DNA from: Hysterangium stoloniferum
Lineage: Eukaryota > Basidiomycota > Agaricomycetes > Hysterangiales > Hysterangiaceae
DNA length: 64,000 nt
Assembly (NCBI GenBank): GCA_015178975.1
Contig: WHVD01000097.1
Location: 62,001-126,000 of the forward strand
Direction: 5' to 3'
Every line of letters starts with the position of its first letter. Position 1 is the stretch's first letter. Positions 44,087 to 56,662 of the stretch are shown here, piece by piece. The notes beneath the pieces were generated by a model. The model saw only the letters and a list, made by a program, of their open reading frames with translations. It ran no database searches and was not told the origin of the DNA. The translations under genes and the position numbers were made by a program.

Positions 44087-46456
44087 TCAAGTTGCTCGAA
44101 TTTTCTTGTTCTGACGCGCTTCCAACGGTTTAGTGCCGTTGATTGATCTGGGTGGGACTTGTGCCTGTGATTCAAGATTTGGTACCAAGTCCCCGCCTTC
44201 TGCTCCTTCAAAGAGCCAGACATGACTGCAATGGTGGAAAACGTATTAGAAGGACGACGTTATTTTAACAACGATCTACCTATAGGCAACACGCCTGGGG
44301 TGCTTAAATCTTGTTTCAGGTAACGGCGACGATTTACGCTTCTTGTTGGGTGACCGTTGGCCATCCCCCTTCGGGGGTAATTCCCAGCCAGGACCTAACG
44401 CCTCCGTGCAAAGGTAGTCTATTACTGAATCTGCGTTGCCGAGCAATACCACCTAGAAACAATTGTGAGACCGCGATATGGAGATCATCTGAAGTTCGTC
44501 ACATCGGCATTCATATGTTTAATTGGAGTTTTATTGATCAATACCTGGAACCTCATTAAATTCAGAAGGTAAATTAAACTAGCGTACTCACTTGTGGTAC
44601 CGAATGAGGTATATGGCTCAGAATTTCAGAAACCGGTGTCACCTGGAATGAATATCAGATAAGGAGATGAGAAAATGAGAAGACTTGATTGTAACACACT
44701 TTCAGAGAAGTTCCCATGACAATCAGTAGATCTACCGCGTCTCTGTCCACCCTGAGCAACTTGTCAAATTTATCAGTCAATTTCTCCCCGAAAAAGGTAA
44801 TATTGGGCTGAAATTCAAATATATTATCAGTCACTGCTTATTCTTCAGATAAGTCAGAGAACCTTTATGACAGCCTTTGGCACTAGGTCCTCCTCTTCTG
44901 ACTCAGTTTCGTCACCACCTTTCCATGTATTTGAAAATTTCCGTACTTTCTTAGGTTTGCGAGATTCAAGCGGACACAGAGAGCATATCGGTACACGCTG
45001 TGCTAAAACATCTTTCTCAATTATATTTCCTGGGAATTGGGTTTTGCATTGTAAGCATGTGGCCTAAATTTGCAATCATGCTGTGGGACAATAACGAATC
45101 GATTAAAATAATCACATACCTTAGAAAATGATCCGTGGCATTGAAGTACAGTCTGAATGCCAGCCGAACTTTCCAAATCATCAATGTTCTGGGTATAATT
45201 GCGCAAAAGCTGGCGGTGTTTCTTAGGACATATACGCCACCGCTGGAAAAAAAATTATTACCTTCTGTTTGATCTCTAACTTCTTGATGAAATGATGAGC
45301 AAGCGACGGTTCATGATTTGAGGGATAGATTTCCCTGGGATAATTATTAATACCTGCGCTCATTCTGAAATATATATATATGTATATATATTGCGCACTT
45401 TGCAAATGAACTACGCAGATAAGAGGTTAAATATCAATAAGGTAGGTGGACATCATTACGCACTAGAACACATTCGGATTTTGCTTGAAAAACTCCAAAT
45501 CAAACATTTGCTGTGGATCATCCAAGTCATGTTCATGGGTGGATTTCAGCATTTGGTATAATCCATTTTTCGATCTGAAATCGGGAATACCAGATGAAAC
45601 GGCTTAGAAAATCATCAGTTAATAGGTGGCAGTAAGGCATTGAATAGAATAAAAGTCTCAGACATACATATACCAGCCCCGGAAAGTACCATAATACGTT
45701 GAGACTTTTGGAGAAGGTTTACAACATCCTGTATTGTATTGTATTTGGTGAGCCTCTCTCGTCGCCTTACGATACGCATAAGAGTCATCTTGAGGATTTT
45801 AAAGGTCTTGTCAAAATCAGGTTCAGGCATATCTTTACTCTAGCGGTGGCGGACAGTGAGAAGTGTGCCGCCACACCACACTAAGATTCCTTACGAATAT
45901 AAGCCCAAAAGCAAGTAATAACTTCCGAGGTGAGACCCCTCGTCTTGCCACATATTCATTAAGCCACCAGTCGACACCTAAGAGACACCTTAAATGATGT
46001 TGCGCGAAATGTTAGTGCCTGGTCCGCGCATACCTTTTTCTTGAACATCTACGATCATAGCGCGGACATTGTCGTCCGTCCAAAGTACAGCAGCTTGTTG
46101 ACAGGAAGTTGAAGTCACTTATATGAGAGATTGGGCAAATGTCAATAGTCACCCTCAGAGAACTGTGCCCGGAGATGCTGATCTGTGTTCACATCCTCCC
46201 GACTCATGGTGATAGTCTAGTAAAATAAAATAGAATCCATAAATAGTCAATCTGATATCGCCCTTAACAGATATAAAAGGGCTCGGTGCCCGATGCAAGC
46301 TGCGACTACCTTCAGGTTCAAATAGTCCTCATCTTCAGAATCATCGAGCAGAAGATCATCATCTTGATTTCCTTGATTACTCCACGGAAGTTTAGTTGGA
46401 CAATCCCTGTGTGTCTTTAGGCCTTGAGAGCCACCTGAGATCTGTGAAGAGGCCAT
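44087..46456 (-). CDS. NAD-dependent protein deacetylase, Sir2 family
   Basis: A class I sirtuin of Sir2/Hst1/SIRT1 type, which deacetylates histones with NAD and supports gene silencing in the nucleus. ATG at 46456 ([12 protein letters not shown]), followed by an acidic stretch [18 protein letters not shown]. After several introns: [38 protein letters not shown], the NAD-binding LSGAGI...[12 protein letters not shown] near 45690-45560, and [15 protein letters not shown] near 45200. The zinc ribbon follows as two CxxC pairs (CLQC near 45055 and CSLC near 44970). Then come [36 protein letters not shown] and [14 protein letters not shown]. The last exon gives [15 protein letters not shown], a block typical of fungal Sir2 C-termini, and ends with TGA at 44087-44089. 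All catalytic motifs appear present. Confidence 0.92.
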
Positions 46457-46853
46457 GAGCGGCCGCGGACTAGGATAGTGAAAGAAGAATCCGAAGCGAG
46501 CGGAGACTGAAAGCGCGTTGTATCTTGCTGTTTAACTGTGAAGTAAGGACGTATATGGAAATGTTCTTTTGGTGGACATGTTATACTAGAGTGTGGTCAT
46601 AACTTATTCCGAGAGGAAATGGGACGCGTAGCTATCGATCAACGTATTATTCTTGTAATAGTCAAGCTGCAGTTTGGAAAGACATGGAAAGCACGGATAC
46701 CCAACCCATATACACACTTAGCAAGTTATTTATGTCAATAGAATGTTAGTAATTCTGGCAACAAATCAAATCTACTGATCTAATCTGATTGCTCACTTGT
46801 TACTCCTGAGTTTATACTTGAGGTCATCTTGGATTATAACATTAAACAACAAC
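46457..46853. other. Intergenic between sirtuin and unknown gene
   Basis: Both flanking genes are on the minus strand, so this is the sirtuin promoter plus the 3' region of the next gene. There is a GCGGCCGC word just upstream of the sirtuin start (46465-46472). Nothing else is recognised. Confidence 0.45.
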
Positions 46854-48511
46854 TTACCAAGGATCCCAGTCCCACCCCTTCGATGTGAGAAGTAGTTCGT
46901 CCTCTTCATCGCCATCCGGGAGGAGAGGATCATTGTGGAGACAAAGCCGATGTTTGGGTAGTTCCACACAAGAAGCGACTCTATGGCTTTTTGAGTCGCC
47001 TTTTTCCTGGTGTCCGCTTAACCCCATTGCCGAATGGCGTGGTTCTTGCTTCTGGCCTTTATGGCCATGCCTCGTTGACCATCTGAGTTTTTTGTTCCTG
47101 CGTGCCTTAGAAGAGTTATCTGCAACATTCTTGACAGTCTCGTTTTGTGTATCGACAATGATTCCTGAATCGTGTGAATTACGCGGCTTACTCTGCTCTA
47201 ATACGCAGGCGACGAAATATATTAACAAGACAATTGTTTAAAATAGAGATACGCACCGTCCAGGTCTAAGCTGGAAAATATGTCGTGAAGTTTTCCGCCT
47301 TCTGGTTCGTGTGATTTCGTGGTACTGCTGGGCAGCGTCTCAAGATGTACGGTTGATACTTTTGTGGCTGGTTTTGGAGTGGACTGTCCAGGTACGGCAA
47401 CTGGCGTAGATGAGGAAAAAATGCTGTCATGTGGCAGATGCACCGCTCTGCGGGGGGTCGCGGTGAGGCTTTCACCTTGAGCATTAATGTCTACTGTCAG
47501 AGGTAAACTGGCCTCATTCATATCGTCAGTATCAATATGTATGAACAACGGTGTGGCGCGGTCTGTCGAGTCGGTTATCATCTTGGAGCTCGCGCAAACG
47601 TCACTGATGGATGTAGGTGGTGTTTTTGGCGTAACAACAATAGGAAAAGTACGTCTCGCAACGAGCGGCGTCGAGGAATCTTGCGGTGCAAAGAAAGAGG
47701 GCGACTTGTAGATATCATTTTTAACACCAGAGTCATCAGTAAAAATTAGGTTTCGTGGGGCAGGGTGAACCAGCCAGTCTTGGTCCCAAACGGGCTTGCT
47801 TTGTTGTATGTGTGAGCCGGAGGGATGGCGTCTGAAGGCCGCTGAGGGAGATATATGCGCTCGGAAAACGTCTGCTGAGGGTCTTCGAGCAAAGATGGAA
47901 CCCCCAGACCTCCTGGCAGTATTTTCGGTAGACGAAGAGAAACCATCTTTGCGCACAATCTTGAATGGTGACGCGAGAATCAGAGGAAGCCTGAGCAGAT
48001 TTTCTTTCTGCTCCTGAGATCTCGTTCTTAGAAATACGCCGGGCTGACGAGCTTTAGGTGGCATTCCCCCTTGAATGGTAGAAACGGCAGGGGGAAACGT
48101 ACGCTCCGATGATGATTTGCCATTAGATTGAGCATCAGGCTTAAATTCACGCATATATCTTGCTTCTCTAATCGGCAAAGTTGTCTTTTCGGTTTTTGTT
48201 GACGAGGACTGGAGATCCATGGGAGGCAGATTTCGTAGCGGAGAGACAAGCACGTCCTCGTTGGATGAGCAGATTTCGTTGCATTTTTTCTTCTTCAGCG
48301 GTCTTAGTGTTTCCTTCTCTGTCATGGAACGATCGTCACTCCGTAGATGCTTTCTTTCTATTGAATTTTCGAGATATGCTTCTGTTCGTTCGCTCTGCTC
48401 AGATGAAGTAGTGGGAGAGGTCGACGAGTCGCGATGAGGTTCAAAGCGCCCCCTTCTACGTTTTCGTGAGTACGTCTGGGTAGGAATCTTCCTGTGAGGC
48501 ATAAAAGACAT
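46854..48511 (-). CDS. Unrecognised Ser/Pro-rich, probably nuclear protein
   Basis: Two exons encode roughly 530 residues. The first (48511 to about 47264) starts MSFMPHRKIPTQTYSRKRRR with a strongly basic stretch that looks like a nuclear localisation signal. An intron with donor GTGCGT (about 47207-47263) leads to the second exon, which ends ELLLTSKGWDWDPW at 46854. The protein is low in hydrophobic residues and rich in Ser, Thr, Pro, Arg and Lys. It contains many SP/TP dipeptides (for example VVTPKTPPTS, TATPRRAVH, LASPFKIV, GQSTPKP), the minimal sites of proline-directed kinases, and an acidic DGDEEDELL cluster near the end. I see no folded domain. A disordered cell-cycle or chromatin-linked regulator is possible, but no function can be assigned. 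Confidence 0.7.
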
Positions 48512-48683
48512 CTGAAACGTCGTCGTTGTAAAGTGATGGCTAAGTATCTAGCTGAAGGCGGAAGGATTTGCTTCCGTTGCGAGGTTTTTGACATTGTTTA
48601 ACACTACTAAGGATCTATTGATGGAACAATATACAGTTCTACATAAATAATAACTCTCAGATCCAAAAGAGTGGTCCATGCTA

Positions 48684-50351
48684 CTACGCCTGCTGCTGAA
48701 TTATTTGCGGCTGGTAGCCAGTGTGAAATGCTTTGGTATCATCTGGAGAAGAGTCTAGTGATGGTGGCGGGGAAGGGTACAAGACTGTCGGCGAGATGTT
48801 GCTTGTCGTCAAATACTCGTATGTGGGTATGTTTGGGTGCGCAGAGGATGCGGGGGGGTGTAAACTAGGTCCCAATGGTGGGTGTGATGCCATAGTCGGT
48901 GATACATACGTATGATTCTGATTGATAGATGTACTGATCGTTAATCCTCCACGGTGCAAATCAGGATGATTTCCATTGATCTCGTTTAATGTCCGTAGAC
49001 CTACTGTAGGGTCCATGAGTGTTCGTTCTCGTTCTGTGCTCGGAAGCATCAACTGTCGCTCTGCCTCCACCCTCTGCCTCTTCTTTTCACCTTTCTCAAC
49101 ATCTCCTTTAGCACCATTGTACATCCATAATCCAGCCGATGTCAGAGCGATCCCGAAGGCCTGAGTCGGATGCACGGCTTGGTTAAACCATGCGATGGCA
49201 ATGATGATAACGGCAATGCGCTTGATGAGAGATGCAATGGAATACGTGACGGGTGAGGTGGTTGACAAAATGACAAATGCGATAATGTTTTGTCCAAAAT
49301 GTACGGTTCCGTTCCAGAAAAAATAGTATAAAATGCCGTGGGACGAGGTGTGTGGTGGATGTACGACCACCGACGAAAGCAACGCGTTGAGATCGGAGTA
49401 TAGCCAAACAGGAATCATAAGGAGGAATGCAAATCCAGAAGAATAAAACAAGAGATTTAGTTTATCTAGGTTATGTGCTGGAGTGGTAAAACCACCGTTG
49501 GATGGAGATGGCATGACTTTCTTGAAGAAAATATTTGATGATACAAACACTAGTGCTGATCCGAATGCCGAGAGTAAACCCAAAACGTTCGATGCCGAAA
49601 AATCAGACGAGCACGCCATCATAACTCCGAATGTTAACGGCAATAAAGACATATAGGTCTTTAGGGAATACCTCGCTCGGAATAATACGGCATAAGCCCC
49701 CACAGTGAATAACGGGGATAGAGCCTAGGAAAAAATTAGAACAGAAATAATATGGGAGCAATGTAGATATACCTTAATTGTGTGTACTGTGCTGACAGGA
49801 ATTCGCCCTATTGCAACACTGGAGAATATATGCCCCCCGACCTGAAAAACCGCCATAGGGACCGTGCTACGAATGATCGCGCGTGTGGGGGTTCTTAGTC
49901 TACTGACGCGAAGGGCCGGACTCATGAAGAGTAGACAATATCCAGCCACAAAACCGAACTGCACAAAGGTCAACGTGACAGGGTACCGAAACTGGTTGAG
50001 GATCGCTTTCCCAGTGTTTGACGACATTGCTGACGACATGTACCATAGAGAACATAAAAAAACAAATCGCACTGTGGAAGTTGAGACCGGAAGGGCGAGT
50101 GTGGAGGAATTGATGGATCGTGTCCGAGAAAATCGAGGAATTGATTGCAAGACAATCCGTAAGGGTCTTCTTAATTGGATTCTCCATCGTTCCAACAATC
50201 CGTTACGTCTTTCAAATCCACCGTCCTCCAAGGAAATCCAGCTAGCTCGTTTTTCCGGCATTGACCATCCACGGTTGCTACTTTGTGCATCCATGCCCTT
50301 CTGTTTAGTTCCGTTGATAATGCAAGCAAGGGGGAAGCACGAACGCTCCAA
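48684..50351 (-). CDS. Triose-phosphate-transporter-family (TPT/DMT) carrier, Sly41-like
   Basis: A polytopic membrane protein of the drug/metabolite transporter superfamily. Family members exchange phosphorylated sugars or nucleotide sugars; fungal Sly41-type proteins act in endoplasmic reticulum/Golgi membranes. Start ATG at 50351, or possibly the in-frame ATG at 50294 (MDAQSSNRGWSM), which leaves a more typical N-terminus. One intron lies near 49726-49772. Hydrophobic segments include VTLTFVQFGFVAGYCLLFM, AFGSALVFVSSNIFF, FAFLLMIPVWLYSDL, GQNIIAFVILSTTSPVTYSI and KRIAVIIIAIAWF followed by AFGIALTSAGLWMYNGAKG; the last two blocks are the conserved TPT C-terminal signature. A hydrophilic tail of about 110 residues, Pro/Ser-rich with a YQPQIIQQQA end, follows and is probably cytosolic. 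The substrate cannot be predicted. Confidence 0.9.
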
Positions 50352-51776
50352 TCTATGGCGGGTTCACTTCCAGAACTAAGTAAAAAAGGTAAAGGTCTTC
50401 ACGGAGCAGCGATTGGCATAACAAGTGCAGGAAGTGGGCTAGCGCCTATCTTTGGCTAGGCGCCCCCCAGGTATCGCAACTGACAGGTGTAGATTATGCA
50501 GGGCAAGGAGGTATAAGGTACAGATATAAATGTGTTTTAATTGTGTAATTTCTAAGTAGGATTCAAGCTACTCTTATGTTTCTCCAAGTGCAGCGGACGA
50601 ATAATAATTTCAATGAATATGCTGGCAACGGACCTTCGGGCCTCCAGACATTTGGGGAGATTCCGGCGCTTGTGTGGGGCCATATAATAGGGTGTTACAG
50701 TGGACGTTTCGATGTTCGATTCACAAATCTTTTTGGATTCCGACTTGAGAAGAAGAGATTTTTCCGAAATGTCTCCAGAGACGTTTTGGAATTTCGTGTC
50801 GCTTTCGATTTCGATTCGCTTTGCCGAGAACGGCCTGTATGGCGGACTTTCAAAACCTATTCGGTAGGTATTTTTACAAGCGACAGCATCTGAAATGGCG
50901 GCGTTCCCAGTTGAAGCTGATATTTGAAAATTGAATAGATGTACAGTTTAATTTGGAAAATGGGTGGAGAATTCTTTAGAATACATGAAATTTTGTATGC
51001 ATTTTCAAAAATTTGAAGATTCTCGGAAGACTTTATGGATATTCTGAGACCGAGGATTTGAGGGTTTTGTGCTGTGATACTCAGATAAATAATATCTACG
51101 TACCTCCACCATATCTAATATCTAGTAACATCTGACAGAAGCAAATCACACGTGACCATCTATCGCAAGGGGTCAACTATGAATGGCTCAACATTGATGG
51201 CCCTAGCCTTTCAAGTTAACTCCATCCATTCATCCAATTTAATCCCATCAATTCATCAGTTGGGCGAGACTTTGACACTATGTTAATGCCAGCGGCATGT
51301 CTTTACATTTTGGACACATCATGATGTTTGATCGATCAGGGTATATATACTTTTTTTCAAAGGTGGATAATTGACATCAAGTTCCTCAGTAAATGTTCGA
51401 ACCCTGCCTGAAAACAAGGAATATTTAAATGTAAAAAGCGCAACTCTCGCTGAACCGTCGAGTTGGAAGTCGTGTACTTGACATTTATATAGATGAGACA
51501 AAATAAGCATCAAGGATCAGCCGCGCTTCGAGGGGTGAGAAGATGCAGATCGACTAGCACTTAGGCGTGACAGTTTCCTCACTACTGTGCAAGCTTGCTT
51601 TTCCCCTCTGTCTGCGACCAACTACCGTCACTCTTTTAAACCAGGGTATCCATCTATCTATCCTCCCATTTCATACTAAATCCTTTCGAAAAACGAAAAA
51701 CTAAAAGTTGGTAAGTGCATTAGCATTTCTATATTTTTTGGTAGTTACGCTCAGACACTATATGTAAAGATCTACT
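50352..51776. other. Divergent intergenic region, 1.4 kb
   Basis: This lies between the start codons of the TPT carrier (minus) and the GPI-type protein (plus), so it should hold both promoters. It contains a GC-rich hairpin (50442-50463) and a CT-rich tract with ATCTATCTATC near 51650-51660, which is typical just upstream of fungal transcription starts. An open frame at 50576-50893 (plus, 105 codons) has no recognisable features and I do not call it. Confidence 0.5.
50442..50463. repeat. GC-rich hairpin
   Basis: GCGCCTA at 50442-50448 and TAGGCGC at 50457-50463 form a perfect 7-bp stem around an 8-nt loop, with GGC/GCC words extending the pairing imperfectly. It lies about 90 bp upstream of the TPT carrier start codon. 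Function unknown. Confidence 0.5.
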
Positions 51777-52758
51777 ATGGCGACCAAGCTTCTCAGCCTT
51801 GCCCTCCTTGCTCTTCCCATACTTTCTAATGCCCAACTTGTGCCAACTGCACCAGGTCCTGGTGGTGTATTCAAGGAGGGAGGCCCCTGTTCCCTTGCTT
51901 GGACCGTCGAGTGCGTGGACCACTCACCTGGATGTCATATTAAGTAATATTCTTTTCCAGTACAACAGGTCAATGGAAGCATACATTCATCGAACTCATG
52001 GATGGACCGAACGATCAAATGCACCATCTTGCCAGTATGTATAATAATTATCTACACAACTACTGTACTCCCTGACAGCATTGTTTTCCCAGCCGTTGCT
52101 CAAATAGATGGGACAGACCCGACCAAAACGTCTTTGACCATCACATGCCCCAAAGCAAGTTGACTTCTGTTGTATCTCCGCCCTATTCCGCCGCTTACCG
52201 TCCATTTACGCGCAGGTCACTGTCCACTCCGCTATTTATTTCTACCAATTCACAGCAGCTGGTCAAAACACAACCTGGACAACGCGTTTCACTATTGCGG
52301 ATGCCAATGGTGCCTCTACACCTCCCGCCAACGCGAAACAGCCCAACGGGGACCCCGTTCCTTGGGGTGTTGGCCAACTGATTGATACCAGCAATGGCTC
52401 CCCCCCACCTCCTACTGCGCCACCTGGTCAGGTGGATGACTCGACTGTGTCGGGTGGTGGCACAACGTCCCCTAACTCCACTTCGCCCATTCTCACCGCA
52501 GGCATCCCATCCTCAGTTAGTTCGACTGCATCGGTACCTTCCTTGTCGCCATCCAGCATGGTTTCTGTACCCAGCGCGTCGTTCGGAGGGGTTTCTCCAG
52601 CTTCGTCGCCATTGACACCGGCGACAACGACTAGCTCTGGCTCTGGCCCTGGCTCTTCCTCCGCGGGCGGCGGTGGCAATGGGGCTGTTGCCAATAGCAT
52701 GTCTGCCGTGTCTTGTGTAGCGATCGCGGCGATTTTTGGCGCTGTTGTCTTCTACTAA
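51777..52758 (+). CDS. Secreted Kre9/KNH-like, Ser/Thr-rich GPI-type protein
   Basis: Start MATKLLSLALLALPILSNAQ, a clear signal peptide. The mature N-terminus, LVPTAPGPGGVFKEGGPCSL, opens an Ig-like Kre9/KNH domain; after an intron (about 51909-51960) it continues TGQWKHTFIELMDGPNDQM. Two more short introns follow (about 52035-52092 and 52159-52217), with AQIDGTDPTKTSLTITCP and AIYFYQFTAAGQNTTWTTRF between and after them. The C-terminal half is rich in Ser, Thr, Pro and Gly, a likely O-glycosylated stalk. It ends with GNGAVANSMSAVSCVAIAAI and FGAVVFY, a hydrophobic tail typical of GPI anchoring. Such proteins are thought to sit at the plasma membrane or wall and to contribute to beta-1,6-glucan or wall matrix; the exact role is unknown. 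Confidence 0.85.
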
Positions 52759-53517
52759 GGCGTTCATGCCTCCCTAGATGCGCTTATACCAATTCTGCAC
52801 AGGGAAATGTGCAAGACAATCTGTTGAGTCGTATCTGTATGGTCTGTGTGTGTGTTGTCATCCATGTGCCCGCGATTGCCCTTTAATGGTTTCAGTGCAC
52901 TATTTTATTTCATGTTTATATATTTGGGATGCTGGAACACGTACTGCATATGGTGCCACTTATTTGTTATCATCGACCTAGGTTAACAAGTACTTGCTCG
53001 TGATGTATGATTTCTGAAGTGGTAAGTATATTTATGGTCCCAGTGCCAATGCTCACTGGGTCGACCACGACAAGATGCTGAGGCTCATCTCTACTGCAAC
53101 CGTCTAACGTAAGTCTTACTTTCATTCTTGTTGTTTCAGTGCACTTGTTTTCTTAACCCATTCTGCTTGGGAATACTGATGGTCACCCGAAATTTTGAGT
53201 GCAGTATGCAGTATGCACTCGCATCTCCTCGGAAGCCGTAGGCTCTTGAATAGTATAAAAGCTCTAGATCTATGGTCAAGCACGATCTTCGATAATAGTT
53301 GGCGCGGCATTTATAATTATGGCTGCCTCTAAATTTCATGTCATGCTGGACCATGGCAATTAGTGCTCTCATTATTCTCTTGTGAACAGTGATAGGTTGC
53401 GATGAGCTATTTTATGTATGATTAAATCTCCCGGCTCAAGATGGCATATTCGACCGGATAAATATAATTTTTAGAGAGGTCTTTGAATTCTTTTAACACA
53501 TAGCGCAACGTAAAATT
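52759..53517. other. Convergent intergenic region
   Basis: This lies between the stop codons of the GPI-type gene (plus) and STT3 (minus). It holds 3' untranslated sequence and short open frames without features. I see no RNA gene. Confidence 0.5.
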
Positions 53518-56442
53518 CTACACAATGGCGCGTCGACGACTGGTTGGTCGTACTCTCTTCTTTTTCTTTCCTTCTCCGAATGCATTTGCACTCTTTAGAT
53601 CGCGTCCCAGGATGTCTTCTTGTTTCACCTTGTAAATACGTACCTGAAAGAGAAATGATCAGATGAGTAGCCACTGAGCCCAGAGAAATTATGCCCACAA
53701 TCCAGTTTTCTGATGTGAAGGCCTCCTCTGCATGCAGAAGCTCGCATCACCATACAATAGGGAAACAAACAGATAAAATACGCACCAAGGTAATCAAGTG
53801 TCGGACCCACCGCGGGCATACGTTGGTTACGCACTCTGTCCATGGCTTGTTGTCCACCAAACAACTCGTTGAATCTGACCCCATTAGATCAGTTTCGGGA
53901 TAAAGGTATTGAAACACAAGCCCACCGATAATAGGACATTTTATACATCAAGCTGTTACGCATAGTGACTGATGCTTGATCATCCACCCGGTATTCGCCT
54001 CTCGGGGTAAAGTAGTTCGGCTCCTGAATCTCATCGGGCCACACTCCCTGAGCAATACGCACCATCCATAAGAACTTGTTGATGTCATCACCGGAGTAGC
54101 CAAGAAGACCACCAAAGATGACGAGTACATAATCGACGTCATGTTTCCGTAGAATAGGATAGGCGACTTCTTCGGTGGAAGACATAGCCTTGCCAACGGT
54201 GGCGATGTGTGCTAAGGAAGATTAATAACTCACACGGCATAGTAGGAACAATGGCGCAACATACTGTTATTCCAAGTGTTGTTGTCAACGAGCGTGGGCC
54301 TGTCTGCCATTCCAGCGATTTGGTACCCGTAGTCCCACCAGCTCATCACGACAGCGTCCCGGGGTGTATTTTGGCGCAGCCAGTAATAGGCCTCGCGATA
54401 ATCGTCAATGATATGCTGGCTGCCATCAGGGTTTCGGGAAGCGAGCACGACAGAAGGGGACGAATATGATGAGGAAGTGACATAGGTGCAGTGCTGGACA
54501 AAAAACAACATCATGAACAAGACATTGCCGATGACAGAGATACGAGTGTCGATCCCAAAGATGCCGTACTTCGGAGAGGGCGTATTCTTTCCGCTTGTCT
54601 TGGGAGCGTTGGGTGTGAAGAGGGAGGCCATGGGACTGACAGGGGCTGTATTGGCGGCTTTCTTCTTGTCCCTCTTTGAAATGGTACTCGGAGCTGGGGT
54701 TGTCGTCGATGATGATGACATATCGCCTGCCTGAGAATTTGGTTCTTCTTCACCAGATGATTCAGGCTCAGTGGGGTCGATGTATACGTCGAGAAGACTA
54801 GATACGGCCATAGCGGCTGCAATGCAGACCACCGGGGTGAGGGTAAGCATCAGACGGACCATCACACCTGCGAAGTAGGAGGCGACGACGGCGTAGATAA
54901 TGACAAATACGTGTTCGTCGCGGAGCTCTTTAAAGCAAAGTATCACACCCGCTGGGAAGGCGAAAATGAGGAAATGTAGGTCCATGAAGAATGAGCCCCA
55001 AGCGGTAGGTTGATGTTCAGATACGGAAGCGATGATAGGAATATACCTGCAATATATATCAATAAAGTGGAATAGTAGGTGTGCAATGGATGTACTTCTT
55101 GGCGTATCCAGTGTCCCAAAGAGAGTAGAATCGTCCTGTCCAGGGTGCAATCCAACCTTTCAGAGTGAGACCACCGAAGACGGCTACACCCAAAACACTA
55201 ATGGTAATGAGGCAGATGCGCAGTAGGGATTGGAATTGTTTGGAGCCAACGTGCGAGCGTACGAGGTCGGTAAAAGCGACTAGTTGGAGCAACCCAAACA
55301 CACCTAGAATCGAGGTTAGCAAGAAAACAATATAGTAGTTCTCATAACACACCCAAAGCGCCCATGTGTTCGCTGGTACGAACTGGCTGAAAACCGACAA
55401 AAGGCACTTGCATACTCGCGAGCGTACCAACAGCGTACCAAGAAGAGTAAGCAATGTACAAGCGATTTGTGAATCGACCCATAAAGATCAAAGTCAATGC
55501 ATGTAAAGGAATCATGTTGGTAATGAACGCGTAACCACCTGCAAAATATGGTCAATAAGGGGATTTGATAGCGTATCTATCTCACTCACCCCAAGCAGCT
55601 ACCATGTAGAAGTAAAACACTGCAGCACCGGTGCCGAAAAATGCGCTGCCTGTTTTCAAGGCCTTGATCCACAGGTAAAAGGTGAACATTAGAAGGAAAA
55701 TGGCGATAGCTTCATTGTCGTATGAGCCAGCTACGGAGCGAGAAATGTAGCCTGGGGCAATGCCTATGAACACGGCGGCCAAGAGACCTGCACTTTCATC
55801 CTTCATTTCCTTTGTGAACCTAGGGATGAGGAAATAAGTCAAATGGAGGGCAACTCTCGAGTTCGCGTTAATTACATGTATGTCGCCCATGCTGTAAGAG
55901 CACTAAATCCAGGGGCAAGGAGGACACAAATATTCCTGATATCGACTGGAAGGTTCAGAGCGTGAAGAAAGTTGTAAATGACACCGCTGGTAGCCATTAA
56001 GCCAGGGTATATCGTCCCGCCTACTACACGTCCAAGCGGATACCACGCCGTGGGATCGAACCAATTCCAGAATTCCTAAGATGACAAGATATTGGGAAAA
56101 TAGACATTAAAACCAAATAAAAACCTACATAGAATCCTTTTGAAGCTAATACTCTCGTTGCGCGACTGCAATGGCCTAATTAGCTCACGCTGTATGCAAG
56201 GCCTTGGCACTGACTAGTTAAACCACGGATCGCTGTAAGAAGCTCGTGAGTATGAGGGAAAGCCAATAGGGATGTTCTGCTAACAATTCATGAATGATAC
56301 TTTCAAAATTGATGACAGCGAAGAGACGAGAAGCAATGGCAGCAGCAGAAATGAGACAGAGAGCGACAATGCGAAGGAGTGATGCTGTATTCTTCACGGT
56401 CTCCTTCGAGACATCTGAAGGGAGGGAGTAAGCAGCCGGCAT
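53518..56442 (-). CDS. STT3: Oligosaccharyltransferase catalytic subunit STT3
   Basis: The catalytic subunit of the oligosaccharyltransferase complex, which transfers the lipid-linked glycan to Asn-x-Ser/Thr sites in the endoplasmic reticulum lumen. ATG at 56442 ([17 protein letters not shown]). The first membrane segment is [20 protein letters not shown]. After introns come [40 protein letters not shown] (the acidic external-loop motif) and several further membrane spans. A hydrophilic Ser/Thr/Pro insert lies near 54760-54570. The catalytic [19 protein letters not shown] with WWDYG is near 54340, followed by LVDNNTWNN. The C-terminus is [18 protein letters not shown] and a basic tail, stop at 53518. 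The length of roughly 770 residues and the motif order fit the family. The STT3 and DNM1-like start codons are 220 bp apart and divergent. Confidence 0.95.
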
Positions 56443-56662
56443 TAAGCACGACCTTTTTTAATCAGACTGTTTGGTAGTAGTACTTGTCACCGTCGTCGTC
56501 GTAGACCTTGAGCTCGATTCCGGATTCGTCGACGTGTCTATACGATTGAGCGTCTACGCGCTAACACCTCAGACGCCCACAACGACATTTTTGGTCTCCA
56601 CAGCTCGTCGCGACTCCTTTCTGCGATCAACATCGACACCGTCCATTTAACGGCGGCCCAGC
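56443..56662. promoter_or_regulatory. Shared divergent promoter region of STT3 and DNM1-like genes
   Basis: 220 bp separate the two start codons. The region is CG-rich around 56490-56560 (ACCGTCGTCGTCGTAGACC and similar) and has no TATA box I would trust. Both leaders must lie here. Shared regulation is an inference from the spacing only. Confidence 0.45.

Noticed and set aside
43906-44223. Separate small minus-strand gene starting [11 protein letters not shown]
   Set aside because: Read in another frame after an intron acceptor, the same DNA encodes [11 protein letters not shown], a known fungal Sir2 C-terminal block, so it is the last sirtuin exon.
50576-50893. 105-codon open frame upstream of the GPI-type gene
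   Set aside because: No recognisable features, and it lies in a divergent promoter region.
52428-52700. Minus-strand open frame rich in Glu/Gly opposite the GPI-type protein
   Set aside because: It is a shadow of the low-complexity Ser/Thr/Pro stalk on the plus strand.
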